Shown here in pieces: positions 1 to 8,311 of a stretch of 64,000 bases of DNA. This DNA is from GCA-1730015 sp964583825. GTDB taxonomy: Bacteria > Pseudomonadota > Gammaproteobacteria > Granulosicoccales > Granulosicoccaceae. Numbering within the stretch: position 1 is the first letter of the stretch; each line of letters opens with the position of its first letter. The position numbers and the translations under genes are program-made. The DNA is taken from NCBI GenBank assembly GCA_964583825.1, contig CAZOXM010000002.1:62001-126000 (forward strand). The letters are read 5' to 3'. The notes beneath the pieces were generated by a model. That model ran no database searches. It was not told where the DNA came from and was given only the letters and a program-made list of their open reading frames with translations.

Positions 1-1
1 A

Positions 2-1231
2 GGCTTTTCAGGCATTTTTGACTCCGCCATCCACCGAACGACAGCCGGCAACGGCGATGCGAAAACGTGGCGCTGCATCGCCGCTGTCACCCTGCTGGTG
101 CTCACCTGCAGCAATCAGCTGGCCGCCGAGGCCGCAGCGGTCACACAATTCAGCAACGCTGAAATTAAACAGCTGCAACGCTTTGGACCATGGCCATACC
201 CGGTGCCGGCAGATCCCGGAAACGAATTGTCAGGTCTTGAGTGGGCCGAAGCACTTGGCAGAAAACTTTTTAGTGACCGGATCCTGTCCGGTGATCAAAC
301 GATTGCCTGCGCATCCTGCCATCAATCAGACAAAGGATTTGCCGACGGCTTGCCAACCGCCCGGGGCCATCAGCAGCATGTGCGCAACACGCAGGGTTTG
401 TTCAATGTTGCCTACCAGCACTGGTTCGGTTGGGACGGCGGCAGTGACAGTCTGTGGGCGGCCAGTCTGCGACCGATGCTATCCGACATTGAAATGAGTG
501 CGGATATTGACACCGTTGCTGCTCGATTGCGGTCCACTCCGTATGTAATAAGCGCACTCACCAGCAACGGGCTCCCGGCGGACCACCGGACCAATGAAGC
601 CCTGCTGGTACTGGCGGCCAAGGCCCTCGGTGCGTTTCAAAGAACGCTGGTCTCCCCGAAGACCGCTTTCGACCACTTTGTAGAAGCCCTGATCACTGCC
701 GATATCTCCGCGCAGCGACAATATCCCGAGGACGCGAAGCGGGGTATCAAACTGTTTTTCGGTGAGGGGAACTGCCACGTGTGTCATTTCGGGCCCCACT
801 TTTCCAACGGTGAATTCCACGACACCGGCCGACCGTTCTTTACTGCCGTCGGTCAGGTAGATCCGGGAAGATACAACGGGATCACGCGGGTTCGATCCGA
901 CCCCTACAATCTGACCGGTGTCTACAACCGGACGCAGGTACCTGCGCAAATTCAAAAAACCCGCCGTGTAAAACAGGGACAGGTCAATTTCGGTCAGTGG
1001 AGAACACCTGGGCTGCGCGGGCTGCGCCACACCGCGCCTTATATGCACGATGGCAGTCTGGCGACCCTGAGGGAAGTAGTGGACAGCTATGCGGATACCG
1101 ACCCGGCCCGGCTCCACACAGAAGGTGAGTCACTGGTGAGGCCGCTGGACTGGACAACGCAACAACGCGAGGACGTGGTGGCGTTTCTTCAATCGCTCAG
1201 CGACACCTCCCGTAACAGCAGCGTCGATTGA
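2..1231 (+). CDS. Diheme cytochrome c peroxidase / MauG-family protein (5' truncated)
   Basis: Periplasmic diheme enzyme of the bacterial cytochrome c peroxidase/MauG family, which reduces peroxide or performs oxidative modification with two c-type hemes. Two heme motifs are visible: CASCH (codons at 308-322) and CHVCH (773-787), in the family's two-domain spacing. APYMHDGS near 1030 matches the region that supplies an axial Met in the C-terminal heme domain. The first in-frame GTG is at 98, but the frame stays open to the window edge and encodes a basic then hydrophobic stretch (WRCIAAVTLLVLTC) ending in LAAEA, i.e. a signal peptide. No ATG/GTG/TTG lies in frame before 98, so the true start is probably left of the window and the gene is 5'-partial. 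The natural substrate cannot be told from sequence. Confidence 0.88.
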   Translation, partial: GFSGIFDSAIHRTTAGNGDAKTWRCIAAVTLLVLTCSNQLAAEAAAVTQFSNAEIKQLQRFGPWPYPVPADPGNELSGLEWAEALGRKLFSDRILSGDQTIACASCHQSDKGFADGLPTARGHQQHVRNTQGLFNVAYQHWFGWDGGSDSLWAASLRPMLSDIEMSADIDTVAARLRSTPYVISALTSNGLPADHRTNEALLVLAAKALGAFQRTLVSPKTAFDHFVEALITADISAQRQYPEDAKRGIKLFFGEGNCHVCHFGPHFSNGEFHDTGRPFFTAVGQVDPGRYNGITRVRSDPYNLTGVYNRTQVPAQIQKTRRVKQGQVNFGQWRTPGLRGLRHTAPYMHDGSLATLREVVDSYADTDPARLHTEGESLVRPLDWTTQQREDVVAFLQSLSDTSRNSSVD

Positions 1232-1704
1232 AGATCGACGCGAGTGGCAGACAAACCCATCAGTGATAAACAGCACCGAGGCCGACTAACAGCGCATTTG
1301 CCTGAACTGCCGTTGTTCGAGCGCACCGGGCCCGTACGAAAAAATCCGCTGCCACCAGCGTTTGAATAGACGCAGTAAATCGAAAACTGGTAAAATATTT
1401 GGCGTGATGCTGCAAAAAACGCATCGGCCCTATGCAAAATTAGCACAACACAAGTTGACCAAAAACCGGTTAACTTTCACTCTGGGGACGATATGATTGC
1501 AGCAGTTGCAGCGAAGGGCCACAGGCCCGGCGACTCACCCACCGTCAGTCCTTCCGGTAACGAGTAAGCCAGACGTCACTCCGAGCGGACCGGGCGGCTG
1601 AGCGCAAATCTGTTTGTTCAGGAGCACCTTCGACAACCCGGGCATACGTGCATCGAAGGTGGTGAAATGTATTGTAAGACGATGATTATTGGAGAGTTCC
1701 AATC
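1232..1704 (+). other. glnII upstream region / candidate structured leader
   Basis: No convincing gene was found in this 473-nt stretch. It carries several inverted repeats before glnII: GGGCC-ACA-GGCCC at 1516-1528, a perfect 9-bp repeat CACCTTCGA (1625-1633) / TCGAAGGTG (1653-1661) with a 19-nt loop, and the hairpin over the glnII ribosome binding site (separate entry). This suggests a long structured 5' leader or an operator region. No correctly spaced sigma-54 promoter was found. Confidence 0.4.
1688..1703 (+). promoter_or_regulatory. Hairpin sequestering the glnII Shine-Dalgarno
   Basis: A perfect inverted repeat ATTGGA-GAGT-TCCAAT ends one base before the glnII ATG at 1705. The likely Shine-Dalgarno (GGAGAG, 1691-1696) lies in the 5' arm and loop, so folding would hide it. 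The repeat is seen directly. A role in translational control is inference. Confidence 0.45.
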
Positions 1705-2715
1705 ATGAAAAGCAAGTTAGAATATATCTGGCTCGATGGCTACCAGCCCACTCAAAGCCTGCGCAGCAAGACAATGGTCCGCAGCGACTTCAGTGGCAAG
1801 CTGGAAGACTGCCCAATGTGGTCCTTTGACGGAAGCTCTACCGAACAGGCAGAAGGCAACGATTCAGACTGCCTGCTGAAGCCAGTCGCGATCATTCCCG
1901 ATCCCGACCGAAAAGACAGCTTCCTGGTAATGACCGAGGTACTGAACGCAGATGGCACCGCGCATGCCTCGAATGGTCGTGCAACCATCGAAGAAGACGA
2001 CGACGACTTCTGGTTTGGCTTCGAGCAGGAATACTTCCTGATCAACACAGATACCGATCTGCCACTTGGCTTTCCCGAAAAGGGATTCCCCGCCCCACAG
2101 GGCCCCTACTATTGTTCTGTCGGCGGTAAAAACGCCTTTGGTCGCGAAATCATCGAAGAGCATCTCGACATGTGCCTGGAAGCAGGTTTGAATGTCGAAG
2201 GTATCAACGCGGAAGTGGCGGCCGGCCAGTGGGAATTCCAGATTTTCGCCAAAGGTGCCAAGCGCGCCGGTGACGAGATCTGGCTCGCTCGCTACCTGAT
2301 CGAGCGCACCGCCGAAAAGTACGGTGTCTCCGTTGACTGGCACCCCAAGCCACTGGGCGACACAGACTGGAACGGCTCGGGCATGCACGCCAACTTCTCA
2401 AACGGTGCAATGCGAACCAGCGGCAGCGAAGACGTGTTCAACAAGATCTGCGAAGAGTTCGGCAAAAACATTCAGCGCCACATTTCGGTCTACGGTGCCG
2501 ACAATGACCAGCGCCTGACCGGCAAGCACGAAACACAATCCATCAATCAGTTCAGCTACGGTGTGTCTGATCGTGGTGCCTCTATCCGCATTCCGGTCGG
2601 CACCATCGAAGACGGCTGGAAAGGCAGACTGGAAGACCGTCGCCCTGCCTCAAACGCTGATCCGTACAAAGTCGCCGCCGCGATTATCAAAACCACTTCG
2701 GAAGCTCTCGCCTGA
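1705..2715 (+). CDS. glnII: Type II glutamine synthetase
   Basis: ATP-dependent ligation of ammonia to glutamate in the cytoplasm, for nitrogen assimilation. At 336 aa it has the size of the short, eukaryote-type GSII rather than the roughly 470-aa GSI. The beta-grasp N-terminus carries WSFDGSSTEQ (about residues 39-48), the GSII counterpart of the GS signature. The catalytic domain shows FGFEQEYF (104-111, metal/ammonium-site Glu), VEGINAEVAAGQWEFQ (164-179), NGSGMHANFS (223-232) and RGASIRIP near the C-terminus. GSII lacks the GSI adenylylation loop, so control is expected at expression level. That fits the structured leader and the SD-masking hairpin just upstream. A strong intrinsic terminator follows, so it is probably monocistronic. 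In bacteria GSII usually coexists with a GSI elsewhere. Confidence 0.95.
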   Translation: MKSKLEYIWLDGYQPTQSLRSKTMVRSDFSGKLEDCPMWSFDGSSTEQAEGNDSDCLLKPVAIIPDPDRKDSFLVMTEVLNADGTAHASNGRATIEEDDDDFWFGFEQEYFLINTDTDLPLGFPEKGFPAPQGPYYCSVGGKNAFGREIIEEHLDMCLEAGLNVEGINAEVAAGQWEFQIFAKGAKRAGDEIWLARYLIERTAEKYGVSVDWHPKPLGDTDWNGSGMHANFSNGAMRTSGSEDVFNKICEEFGKNIQRHISVYGADNDQRLTGKHETQSINQFSYGVSDRGASIRIPVGTIEDGWKGRLEDRRPASNADPYKVAAAIIKTTSEALA

Positions 2716-2740
2716 TTCGGGCCCTCCACAAGTCGTGACG

Positions 2741-2768
2741 AATCCCCGCCCTGTGCGGGGATTTTTTT
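2741..2768 (+). terminator. Rho-independent terminator of glnII
   Basis: Perfect 9-bp stem AATCCCCGC (2741-2749) / GCGGGGATT (2755-2763), 5-nt loop, followed by a run of seven T (2762-2768). It lies 25 nt after the glnII stop. Confidence 0.95.
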
Positions 2769-2920
2769 GCCCGAACACTTTTGCACGACGCCTTTCAGTA
2801 ACGCCTGAACGGAGACGTGAGGCACACAGGCACTCAGGGCAATGCCATCCACCGCAGACCGATCATGCGCCGGGACAGTTTGGGGTACACTAGTGGTAAC
2901 ACGCTTGCGACTGAAACGGC

Positions 2921-3871
2921 ATGAGCGAATACCCCAAACTCAAACTGCCCGACAATCCGACGCTGTTCACCGAACAGACCGACAAGGACCTCGCCCAAAA
3001 ACCGGACCCCAACTTCCGCTATGCGTTTTTCAAAACAATTGCCAAAGGTGGCAAATCGCTGATCCAGTCCTGCAGGGATATGCACCTGAACCGGGTAATC
3101 TGCTACAAATCGCTGCTGGCGGAATTTGCCGATGACCCGATAGAACAAAAACGTCTGCTGCGCGAAGCGCGCGTGTCGGCCATGCTGCAACACCCGAATA
3201 CCGTTCCGACCTACGAGCTCGGACGCGACAATAAGGGCCACTATTACTTCACAATGAAGCTCGTACACGGTTACACGCTGCGCGAGATTTTCGATTATCG
3301 CGAGCGATACGATCTGTACCAGCTCATCGATATCATCGTGCAGGTTGCACAGGCGCTGGAATGTGCCCACTCGCACGGGGTGATACACCGCGATATCAAA
3401 CCGGAAAACATTCTGATAGGTCCCTACGGGGAGGTATTGTTGCTTGACTGGGGACTTGCAAAAGTCTGGAATCAGGAAGGAGAGCCCTCCCCCATTGAAG
3501 ATGAAACACCCCAACGGGAGGCAGAAGACCGCTCCATGACCGGACATCAGAAACTGCAGGGTACGCTGTTCTACATGTCCCCCGAACAAATTAATCGGGA
3601 CCCGGATATCGATTCGAGAAGCGATATATACAGCCTGGGCATTGTGCTCTACGAAGCGCTCACGGGGCGTACACCGGTGCAGGGAGAACTTATCGACGAA
3701 ATCATTCAGGCGACTCTGAATGACGAGCCGACCAAGCCCTCCGACATCACCAAAGTGCCACCTGTCCTGGAAGATACGGTCATGAAGTGCCTGCGCAAAG
3801 AAACCGATCAGCGCATTCAAACCGCCGCCGAAATGATTCGCACATTGCAGCAGAACTGGTCACTCGTTTGA
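2921..3871 (+). CDS. Cytosolic Hanks-type serine/threonine protein kinase
   Basis: Bacterial eukaryote-like Ser/Thr kinase made of a single kinase domain (about residues 34-310) with no transmembrane segment or sensor domain. Visible elements: glycine-rich region AKGGKS (41-46, degenerate compared with GxGxxG), Lys63 in ICYKSLL, the alpha-C Glu in REAR (81-84), catalytic loop HRDIKPEN (156-163), metal-binding DWG (176-178, the common bacterial variant of DFG), and YMSPEQI after the activation segment. All core catalytic residues are kept, so it is probably active. It lies between the glnII terminator and a DMT transporter gene, so the neighbours give no clear substrate. The ATG at 2921 follows a plausible promoter region but has only a weak Shine-Dalgarno. 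Confidence 0.92.
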   Translation: MSEYPKLKLPDNPTLFTEQTDKDLAQKPDPNFRYAFFKTIAKGGKSLIQSCRDMHLNRVICYKSLLAEFADDPIEQKRLLREARVSAMLQHPNTVPTYELGRDNKGHYYFTMKLVHGYTLREIFDYRERYDLYQLIDIIVQVAQALECAHSHGVIHRDIKPENILIGPYGEVLLLDWGLAKVWNQEGEPSPIEDETPQREAEDRSMTGHQKLQGTLFYMSPEQINRDPDIDSRSDIYSLGIVLYEALTGRTPVQGELIDEIIQATLNDEPTKPSDITKVPPVLEDTVMKCLRKETDQRIQTAAEMIRTLQQNWSLV

Positions 3872-3911
3872 CAATCTGCCTGGCTGTACAGCACACGCCG
3901 GCCACTTTGAG

Positions 3912-4784
3912 GTGATCAGTCGCAACGCCGCACAGGCGATGGCCTTAATGACTGCGGGGATCGCAGCACTTGTCAGCATGGATGCGGCAGTCAAGTTGCT
4001 GGTTGTCGACGATATACACGCGGTTCAGCTCATCGCGTTGCGCAGTGTCATGATCGTTCCCGTGATCTATCTGGTCTTCCGATTGCGCGGAGAACACCAG
4101 ACCCTCCGACCAAGACGCTGGCAATGGCTGGCATTCAGAGCGATCATCGGATTTATCGCACCCTGCACATTCTTTATGGCGCTGGCGTATCTGCCCCAGG
4201 CAGATGCTACGGTGATCTTTTTCGCGGCCCCACTGATCATCACCCTGTGCTCTGTAGTACTGCTCGGTGAAACGTTCGGACGGCACCGGTGGGTTGCAGT
4301 CGTGGCGGGATTCATCGGCGTCACGATTGCACTAAACCCGACCGGCAACATACACGTGACCGGTTATCTGCTGGCACTGGCCGGCACACTGGCCTATGCC
4401 GGTTTGTTTCTCACCGGTCGCTACCTGTCGGCAACGGAGTCAACACCGTCTCTGGTAATGTCTTATAACGTCGGTGTCGGCGTTATCGGCTTGATGCTGT
4501 TGCCGTGGGTGTGGAACCCAATGCAAAGCGAACAATGGCTGATATTGATGATACTGGCCCTGCTCGCAGTCACCGGCCACTTTTGTGTGACTGCAGCCTT
4601 TGCCAAAGCACAGGCATCTGTATTGTCGCCGTTTGAATATACCGCTCTGTTCTGGGCAATTTTGTATGACTGGCTGCTATGGCAGGGCACACCCAATCCT
4701 CAAACAATGATCGGAGGCTGTATTGTCATCACAGCCGGCCTCTACTTTGTGTATCGCGAGCGGTTAAGCAATAAAAACAACTGA
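3912..4784 (+). CDS. DMT-superfamily (EamA) transporter
   Basis: Integral inner-membrane carrier of the drug/metabolite transporter superfamily, with two EamA repeats and about ten hydrophobic helices in 290 aa. The end of the first repeat shows the usual pattern of a conserved acidic position and a second half that starts again with a similar fold (GYLLALAGTLAYAGLFLTGR). Substrates of such exporters include amino acids, purines and S-adenosylmethionine, and none can be assigned here. The start is GTG at 3912, with GAGG only 1 nt upstream. An in-frame ATG at 3942 would shorten the N-terminus but has no better ribosome binding site. It follows the kinase by 40 nt and may be co-transcribed with it. 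Confidence 0.88.
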   Translation: MISRNAAQAMALMTAGIAALVSMDAAVKLLVVDDIHAVQLIALRSVMIVPVIYLVFRLRGEHQTLRPRRWQWLAFRAIIGFIAPCTFFMALAYLPQADATVIFFAAPLIITLCSVVLLGETFGRHRWVAVVAGFIGVTIALNPTGNIHVTGYLLALAGTLAYAGLFLTGRYLSATESTPSLVMSYNVGVGVIGLMLLPWVWNPMQSEQWLILMILALLAVTGHFCVTAAFAKAQASVLSPFEYTALFWAILYDWLLWQGTPNPQTMIGGCIVITAGLYFVYRERLSNKNN

Positions 4785-4873
4785 CGCCTGGAGGCTGGTC
4801 AACCTTTTCCAGTTAACTGGCATTGGCGGTACCTGGCCGATGTCATCAGACACCACCGGCATGTATATCACCG

Positions 4874-5368
4874 TCAGCTCGCCGATGGCTGATCAATCAC
4901 TTTCAACTTCGCCCTGATAAATTCCGCGTGCTCGACAAAGAGCAGATCAGCCATCTTTCTGATCGTATACTCCTCGTACTTGTCGAGATCACCGTCCGCA
5001 TAAGCCACGCGCCACATCTGCTCAATCAGTTTGAGCTTCTGACTCCGGTCAAAACCCTGATTGATCTCCCTCACATGTTCATGAAACGACACGGCCTGCT
5101 CTGCGTCATCCCGGGCAGCTGCGATAATTTCCGCGACCTCAGACGGGTCGATCGTGCTGCTCGATGCGACAATGGCTCTTTCAATAGCAGCCAGTTCCGT
5201 GGCGTCTATGGTCGAGTCCGCGCGCGCCACTTCGACGAGCAACACTGCGGTCAATCGTTCCAGCCATTGCGCCTCCGGCGCTTGCTGCTGACTGCCCTGC
5301 GACTGCAGATTTTGTATCCACTGTTGAAACATGTCCGGTTCTGATTCGTTATTCGATCGGACGCCCAT
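4874..5368 (-). CDS. TerB-like (tellurite resistance/co-chaperone fold) protein
   Basis: A 164-aa all-helical acidic protein whose body matches the TerB fold: LLVEVARADSTIDATELAAI followed later by MWRVAYADGDLDKYEEYTI, the two Asp/Glu-rich helix pairs typical of TerB/DUF533-like proteins. TerB members bind divalent metal and are linked to membrane stress and phage defence. No other ter gene is present here, so a tellurite function should not be assumed. An alternative start at 5332 (MFQQWIQNL) is equally plausible because neither ATG has a clear Shine-Dalgarno. It is convergent with the DMT gene. The short gap between them holds a 12-bp palindrome CCAGTTAACTGG (4809-4820). Confidence 0.82.
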   Translation of the reverse strand: MGVRSNNESEPDMFQQWIQNLQSQGSQQQAPEAQWLERLTAVLLVEVARADSTIDATELAAIERAIVASSSTIDPSEVAEIIAAARDDAEQAVSFHEHVREINQGFDRSQKLKLIEQMWRVAYADGDLDKYEEYTIRKMADLLFVEHAEFIRAKLKVIDQPSAS

Positions 5369-5433
5369 ACTAAATTCAAGTCAAAGGAAATGATAGCGGG
5401 CCACACGGCCAGACCAGCACAGAGTGCATCTCA

Positions 5434-6369
5434 ATGTTCGCTACGGACTGTGTTATTGTAGCGGCTATGTTCAGAGACGTGCGCTCAACCACGCGCAGTT
5501 TAGACACAAACCAGCATCGGAATCACACGCCCACGGGCGCCGACAGTCTGGCCGTGCCGATCGACCCTGTCGCCGTAAAAAAGCACCGCAATCAGCAGCT
5601 TGTCGATATCGCCGTTTTTCTCGCCGGCTTCGCGATGCTGCTGTGGCTGGTGTATCGCGGCGCGACTTCAATGGGCTATAGCTGGCAGTGGCACCGCGTA
5701 CCGAAATATATCTATCGCGTGATCGATGGCGAACTCATCTGGGGCACGCTGGTACGCGGGTTACTCGTCACCGTGGAAATCACGTTTTATGCAACGTGGC
5801 TGGCATTGTTTATCGGGTTAATTACGGCACTGTTGCGTCTGTCGCGCTCTTATTCCGGACATCTGGTCTCTACGCTGTATCTCGAACTGGTGCGAAACAC
5901 TCCGTTACTGGTGCAGATGTACCTGTTTTATTTCATCCTGTCACCCATACTTGGCATCGACCGCTTCTGGACAGGCGTGCTTTGCCTGGCTTTTTTTGAA
6001 GCTTCATTCATTTCAGAGATTATTCGCGGGGGCATCCTGTCAATCCCACGGGGTCAGTGGGAAGGTGCATCCAGCCTCGGTCTGCGGTCCTGGAAAGTAT
6101 ACTCACTGATTGTGTTGCCACAGGCTGTCCCGATTATGTTGCCACCGATGACATCCGCGGTGGTAAACCTGCTAAAGAACTCCGCCATTGTCTCAACCAT
6201 CGCGGTATTTGATCTGACAAACGAAGGCCGCAATGCCATTGCGGATACTTTCATGAGTTTCGAAATCTGGTTTACTGTGGCAGCCATGTATCTTACGATG
6301 ACGCTTAGTTTGTCTGCCTTTGCTGCCTGGCTGGAATCACGTGCCCGACGCCGGCATGCCAGAGTGTAG
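5434..6369 (+). CDS. Polar amino-acid ABC transporter permease (HisM/GlnP family)
   Basis: Inner-membrane permease subunit of a PAAT-family ABC importer. It has a hydrophilic N-terminal 50 residues, a first hydrophobic helix near residue 60, and the family core: ELVRNTPLLVQMYLFYF, and the EAA loop region EGASSLGLRSWKVYSLIVLPQAVP that contacts the ATPase. An alternative start at 5467 would remove 11 residues. It is the first gene of a permease/binding-protein/permease cluster. The usual order in the aap/bzt systems is binding protein first, with an ATPase last, so this arrangement is unusual. No PAAT ATPase gene is in the window. Confidence 0.92.
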   Translation: MFATDCVIVAAMFRDVRSTTRSLDTNQHRNHTPTGADSLAVPIDPVAVKKHRNQQLVDIAVFLAGFAMLLWLVYRGATSMGYSWQWHRVPKYIYRVIDGELIWGTLVRGLLVTVEITFYATWLALFIGLITALLRLSRSYSGHLVSTLYLELVRNTPLLVQMYLFYFILSPILGIDRFWTGVLCLAFFEASFISEIIRGGILSIPRGQWEGASSLGLRSWKVYSLIVLPQAVPIMLPPMTSAVVNLLKNSAIVSTIAVFDLTNEGRNAIADTFMSFEIWFTVAAMYLTMTLSLSAFAAWLESRARRRHARV

Positions 6370-6386
6370 AACTTTCCCGGACGAGC

Positions 6387-6428
6387 AACGCGCACGTCCA
6401 GTTTATAAACGCGCACGTCCAGTTTATA
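6387..6428 (+). repeat. Two perfect tandem 21-bp repeats
   Basis: The 21-nt unit AACGCGCACG-TCCAGTTTATA occurs twice head to tail (6387-6407 and 6408-6428) in the 72-nt spacer between the permease and the binding-protein gene, ending 13 nt before the ATG. The second copy runs into TATAAGGA, which supplies the binding-protein ribosome binding site. Probably a recent duplication; a regulatory role is possible. Confidence 0.9.
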
Positions 6429-6441
6429 TAAGGATGCAACC

Positions 6442-7248
6442 ATGAAACTGATCAACAGACTGATCGCCGTCACCGCAGTGGCGCTGTCCACTGCATCTAC
6501 CCCGCTGCTGGCAGCGGAGCCGGCCATCGACGAGATCCAGAAACGCGGCAGTATCAGAGTCGGTATGTCGACATTTGTACCGTGGGCAATGCGCGATAAA
6601 AACGGCGAGCTCATCGGCTTTGAAATCGATGTAGCCAAACAACTCGCGAAGGATATGGACGTCGCAGTTGAATTTATACCTACCGCCTGGGACGGCATTA
6701 TTCCCGCCTTACTTGCCGGCAAGTTCGATGTCATCATCGGTGGCATGTCGATCACCGAAGAACGAAGCAAAACCGTCGACTTTACTGTGCCCTATGCACA
6801 CTCCTCTCTCGGTGTCATGGCAAATAAGGAAGTCGCGGAGTCGCTGTCGTGGCCGGATGACTACAACAGCACAGATGTAACTTTTGTCTGTCGACGCGGC
6901 GCTACACCGTGCAACTACATTCAGACGGAGTTTCCCAAGGCCCAACTGCGCCAGTTTGACGATCAGGGACAAACACTGCAGGAAGTATTGAACGGCAATG
7001 CGCACGCAATGATCTCATCACAGCCACTGCCGGCCCACACGATCTTCGACAACCCCGAGATCGTCTTTTCACCGACAGAAGAAAAAATCGATCCGGGCAA
7101 TGAAGCCTTTGCACTGCGTAAGGACGATACCGACTCACTGGAGTACTTTAGTAACTGGATTAACCAGAACACCGAAAACGGTTTTCTCGATGAACGCCAC
7201 CAGTACTGGTTCGGCGGGCGCTCGTGGGCGAATCAACTGGCCGAGTAA
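6442..7248 (+). CDS. Polar amino-acid ABC transporter, periplasmic binding protein
   Basis: Family 3 extracellular solute-binding protein of 268 aa. The first 25 residues form a signal peptide (MKLINRLIAVTAVALSTAS then PLLAAEPA, cleavage after LLA-A). The mature part begins with the family pattern IQKRGSIRVGMSTFVPWAMR and GELIGFEIDVAKQLAKDM, then IIPALLAGKFDVIIGGMSIT, the ligand-cleft region. A good Shine-Dalgarno (AAGGA, 6430-6434) precedes the ATG. It lies between two permease genes of the same system. The ligand is an amino acid or derivative that cannot be specified from sequence. Confidence 0.93.
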   Translation: MKLINRLIAVTAVALSTASTPLLAAEPAIDEIQKRGSIRVGMSTFVPWAMRDKNGELIGFEIDVAKQLAKDMDVAVEFIPTAWDGIIPALLAGKFDVIIGGMSITEERSKTVDFTVPYAHSSLGVMANKEVAESLSWPDDYNSTDVTFVCRRGATPCNYIQTEFPKAQLRQFDDQGQTLQEVLNGNAHAMISSQPLPAHTIFDNPEIVFSPTEEKIDPGNEAFALRKDDTDSLEYFSNWINQNTENGFLDERHQYWFGGRSWANQLAE

Positions 7249-7279
7249 CACTGTCCAAATAACCAAAGTCTAAAAGATC

Positions 7280-7302
7280 AGGACCGATGCAAAATCGGTC
7301 CT
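7280..7302 (+). promoter_or_regulatory. Intercistronic hairpin over the second permease start
   Basis: Perfect 9-bp inverted repeat AGGACCGAT (7280-7288) / ATCGGTCCT (7294-7302) with a 5-nt GCAAA loop. The possible Shine-Dalgarno (AGGA) and the ATG at 7287 both lie in the 5' arm. No T-tract follows, so it is not a classical terminator. Such hairpins between a binding-protein gene and a permease gene commonly set unequal expression by stabilising the upstream mRNA or lowering downstream translation. That role is inferred here. Confidence 0.6.
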
Positions 7303-8207
7303 GCGACTTAATGTATCCGGATCCGGACAGACCCCGCAGTATCGGTGTTGTCGATGTTATCGTCGTCGCCGCACTGATCGGCTTTGTTATTTATACCTGG
7401 AAAAACATCTCCAGTGTGCTCGCCTACAAATGGAGCTGGGGCTTTCTCCCGAAAGTACTTTTTCTGAAAAATGAATCAACCGGCTGGTGGCAACCCAACC
7501 TGCTGCTGGAAGGTTTCCTGACAACCATCCGCCTCTCGATTTGGGCGATGATTCTGGCCTGTCTGCTCGGCGTCGTGCTGGGTGTGATGGCGACGTTTAA
7601 CCGCCTGCTGCCGAAACTGGTTGCCTTTACCTACGTCGGCCTGATCCGCAACATTCCGCCGCTCGTCTTTGTCTTTATCTTTTACTTTTTTATTTCATCG
7701 CAAATCGTACCGGCACTTGGCATTGACACCTGGGCACGGGAACTCGGCCCTTCCGGCAAAAACACCATGAACTGGCTGCTGGGGCCACCCACACTGATTG
7801 AAAACCTGATCTCAGGCGTACTGTGTCTGGCGATGTTTGAAGCGGCGTACATCGCGGAAATAACACGGGCCGGGGTGCAGTCAGTACCTGGCGGTCAACA
7901 CGAAGCAGCGGCCAGCATTGGATTAAGCAAGTTGCAGTCTTTTCGACATGTCGTGCTGCCGCAGGCACTGCAGGCCGTTATCCCGCCGCTTTCCAATCAG
8001 TTTATTATGCTGATTAAAAACAGCGCAATCGTCTCACTGATCTCGATTCAGGAATTGACATTTACCGGCACCGAAATCGCCGTATCCACAGGCCGGCGCT
8101 TTGAGACCTGGATTGTCGTCGCTCTGATGTACTTTGTGCTGTGCTACGGACTCGCCCGCCTGTTTAACCGTATCGAGCGCAGGCAACTGCGGCGCAGAGG
8201 GTACTAG
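7287..8207 (+). CDS. Polar amino-acid ABC transporter permease, second subunit
   Basis: Second PAAT permease of 306 aa, with LIRNIPPLVFVFIFYFF, then a spacer segment before LISGVLCLAMFEAAYIAEI, and an EAA loop region HEAAASIGLSKLQSFRHVVL for coupling to the ATPase. It resembles AapM/BztC-type subunits and pairs with the 5434-6369 permease to form a heterodimeric channel. The start is uncertain: ATG 7287 is buried in a hairpin with AGGA only 3 nt upstream, while ATG 7311 lies just after the hairpin but lacks a Shine-Dalgarno. The next gene is an unrelated desaturase, so the cluster ends here without an ATPase. Confidence 0.92.
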   Translation: MQNRSCDLMYPDPDRPRSIGVVDVIVVAALIGFVIYTWKNISSVLAYKWSWGFLPKVLFLKNESTGWWQPNLLLEGFLTTIRLSIWAMILACLLGVVLGVMATFNRLLPKLVAFTYVGLIRNIPPLVFVFIFYFFISSQIVPALGIDTWARELGPSGKNTMNWLLGPPTLIENLISGVLCLAMFEAAYIAEITRAGVQSVPGGQHEAAASIGLSKLQSFRHVVLPQALQAVIPPLSNQFIMLIKNSAIVSLISIQELTFTGTEIAVSTGRRFETWIVVALMYFVLCYGLARLFNRIERRQLRRRGY

Positions 8208-8311
8208 TGTCTCATTCAATAGCGTTTGATAGTTTCAGTACACTAGCCAAGCGTGCATATGATCGATAAATGCTCGTACACACAGTACGCGATAACCTTA
8301 AGGTGACCAGA

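Noticed and set aside
479..1117. 212-codon minus-strand frame opposite the cytochrome c peroxidase
   Set aside because: Antisense shadow of a gene with two heme motifs.
1484..1500. Sigma-54-like GG/GC promoter upstream of glnII
   Set aside because: The spacer between GG and GC is 11 nt here; a second candidate near 1401 has 9. Sigma-54 promoters need 10.
2834..3820. 328-codon minus-strand frame opposite the Ser/Thr kinase
   Set aside because: Antisense shadow of a gene with complete kinase motifs.
4809..4820. 12-bp palindrome CCAGTTAACTGG between convergent genes
   Set aside because: It is symmetric but too short, lacks a loop and T-tract, and has no promoter context.
8204..8246. CTAGTGT/ACACTAG inverted repeat after the second permease
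   Set aside because: The 7-bp arms are 29 nt apart with no T-tract; too weak to call a terminator.
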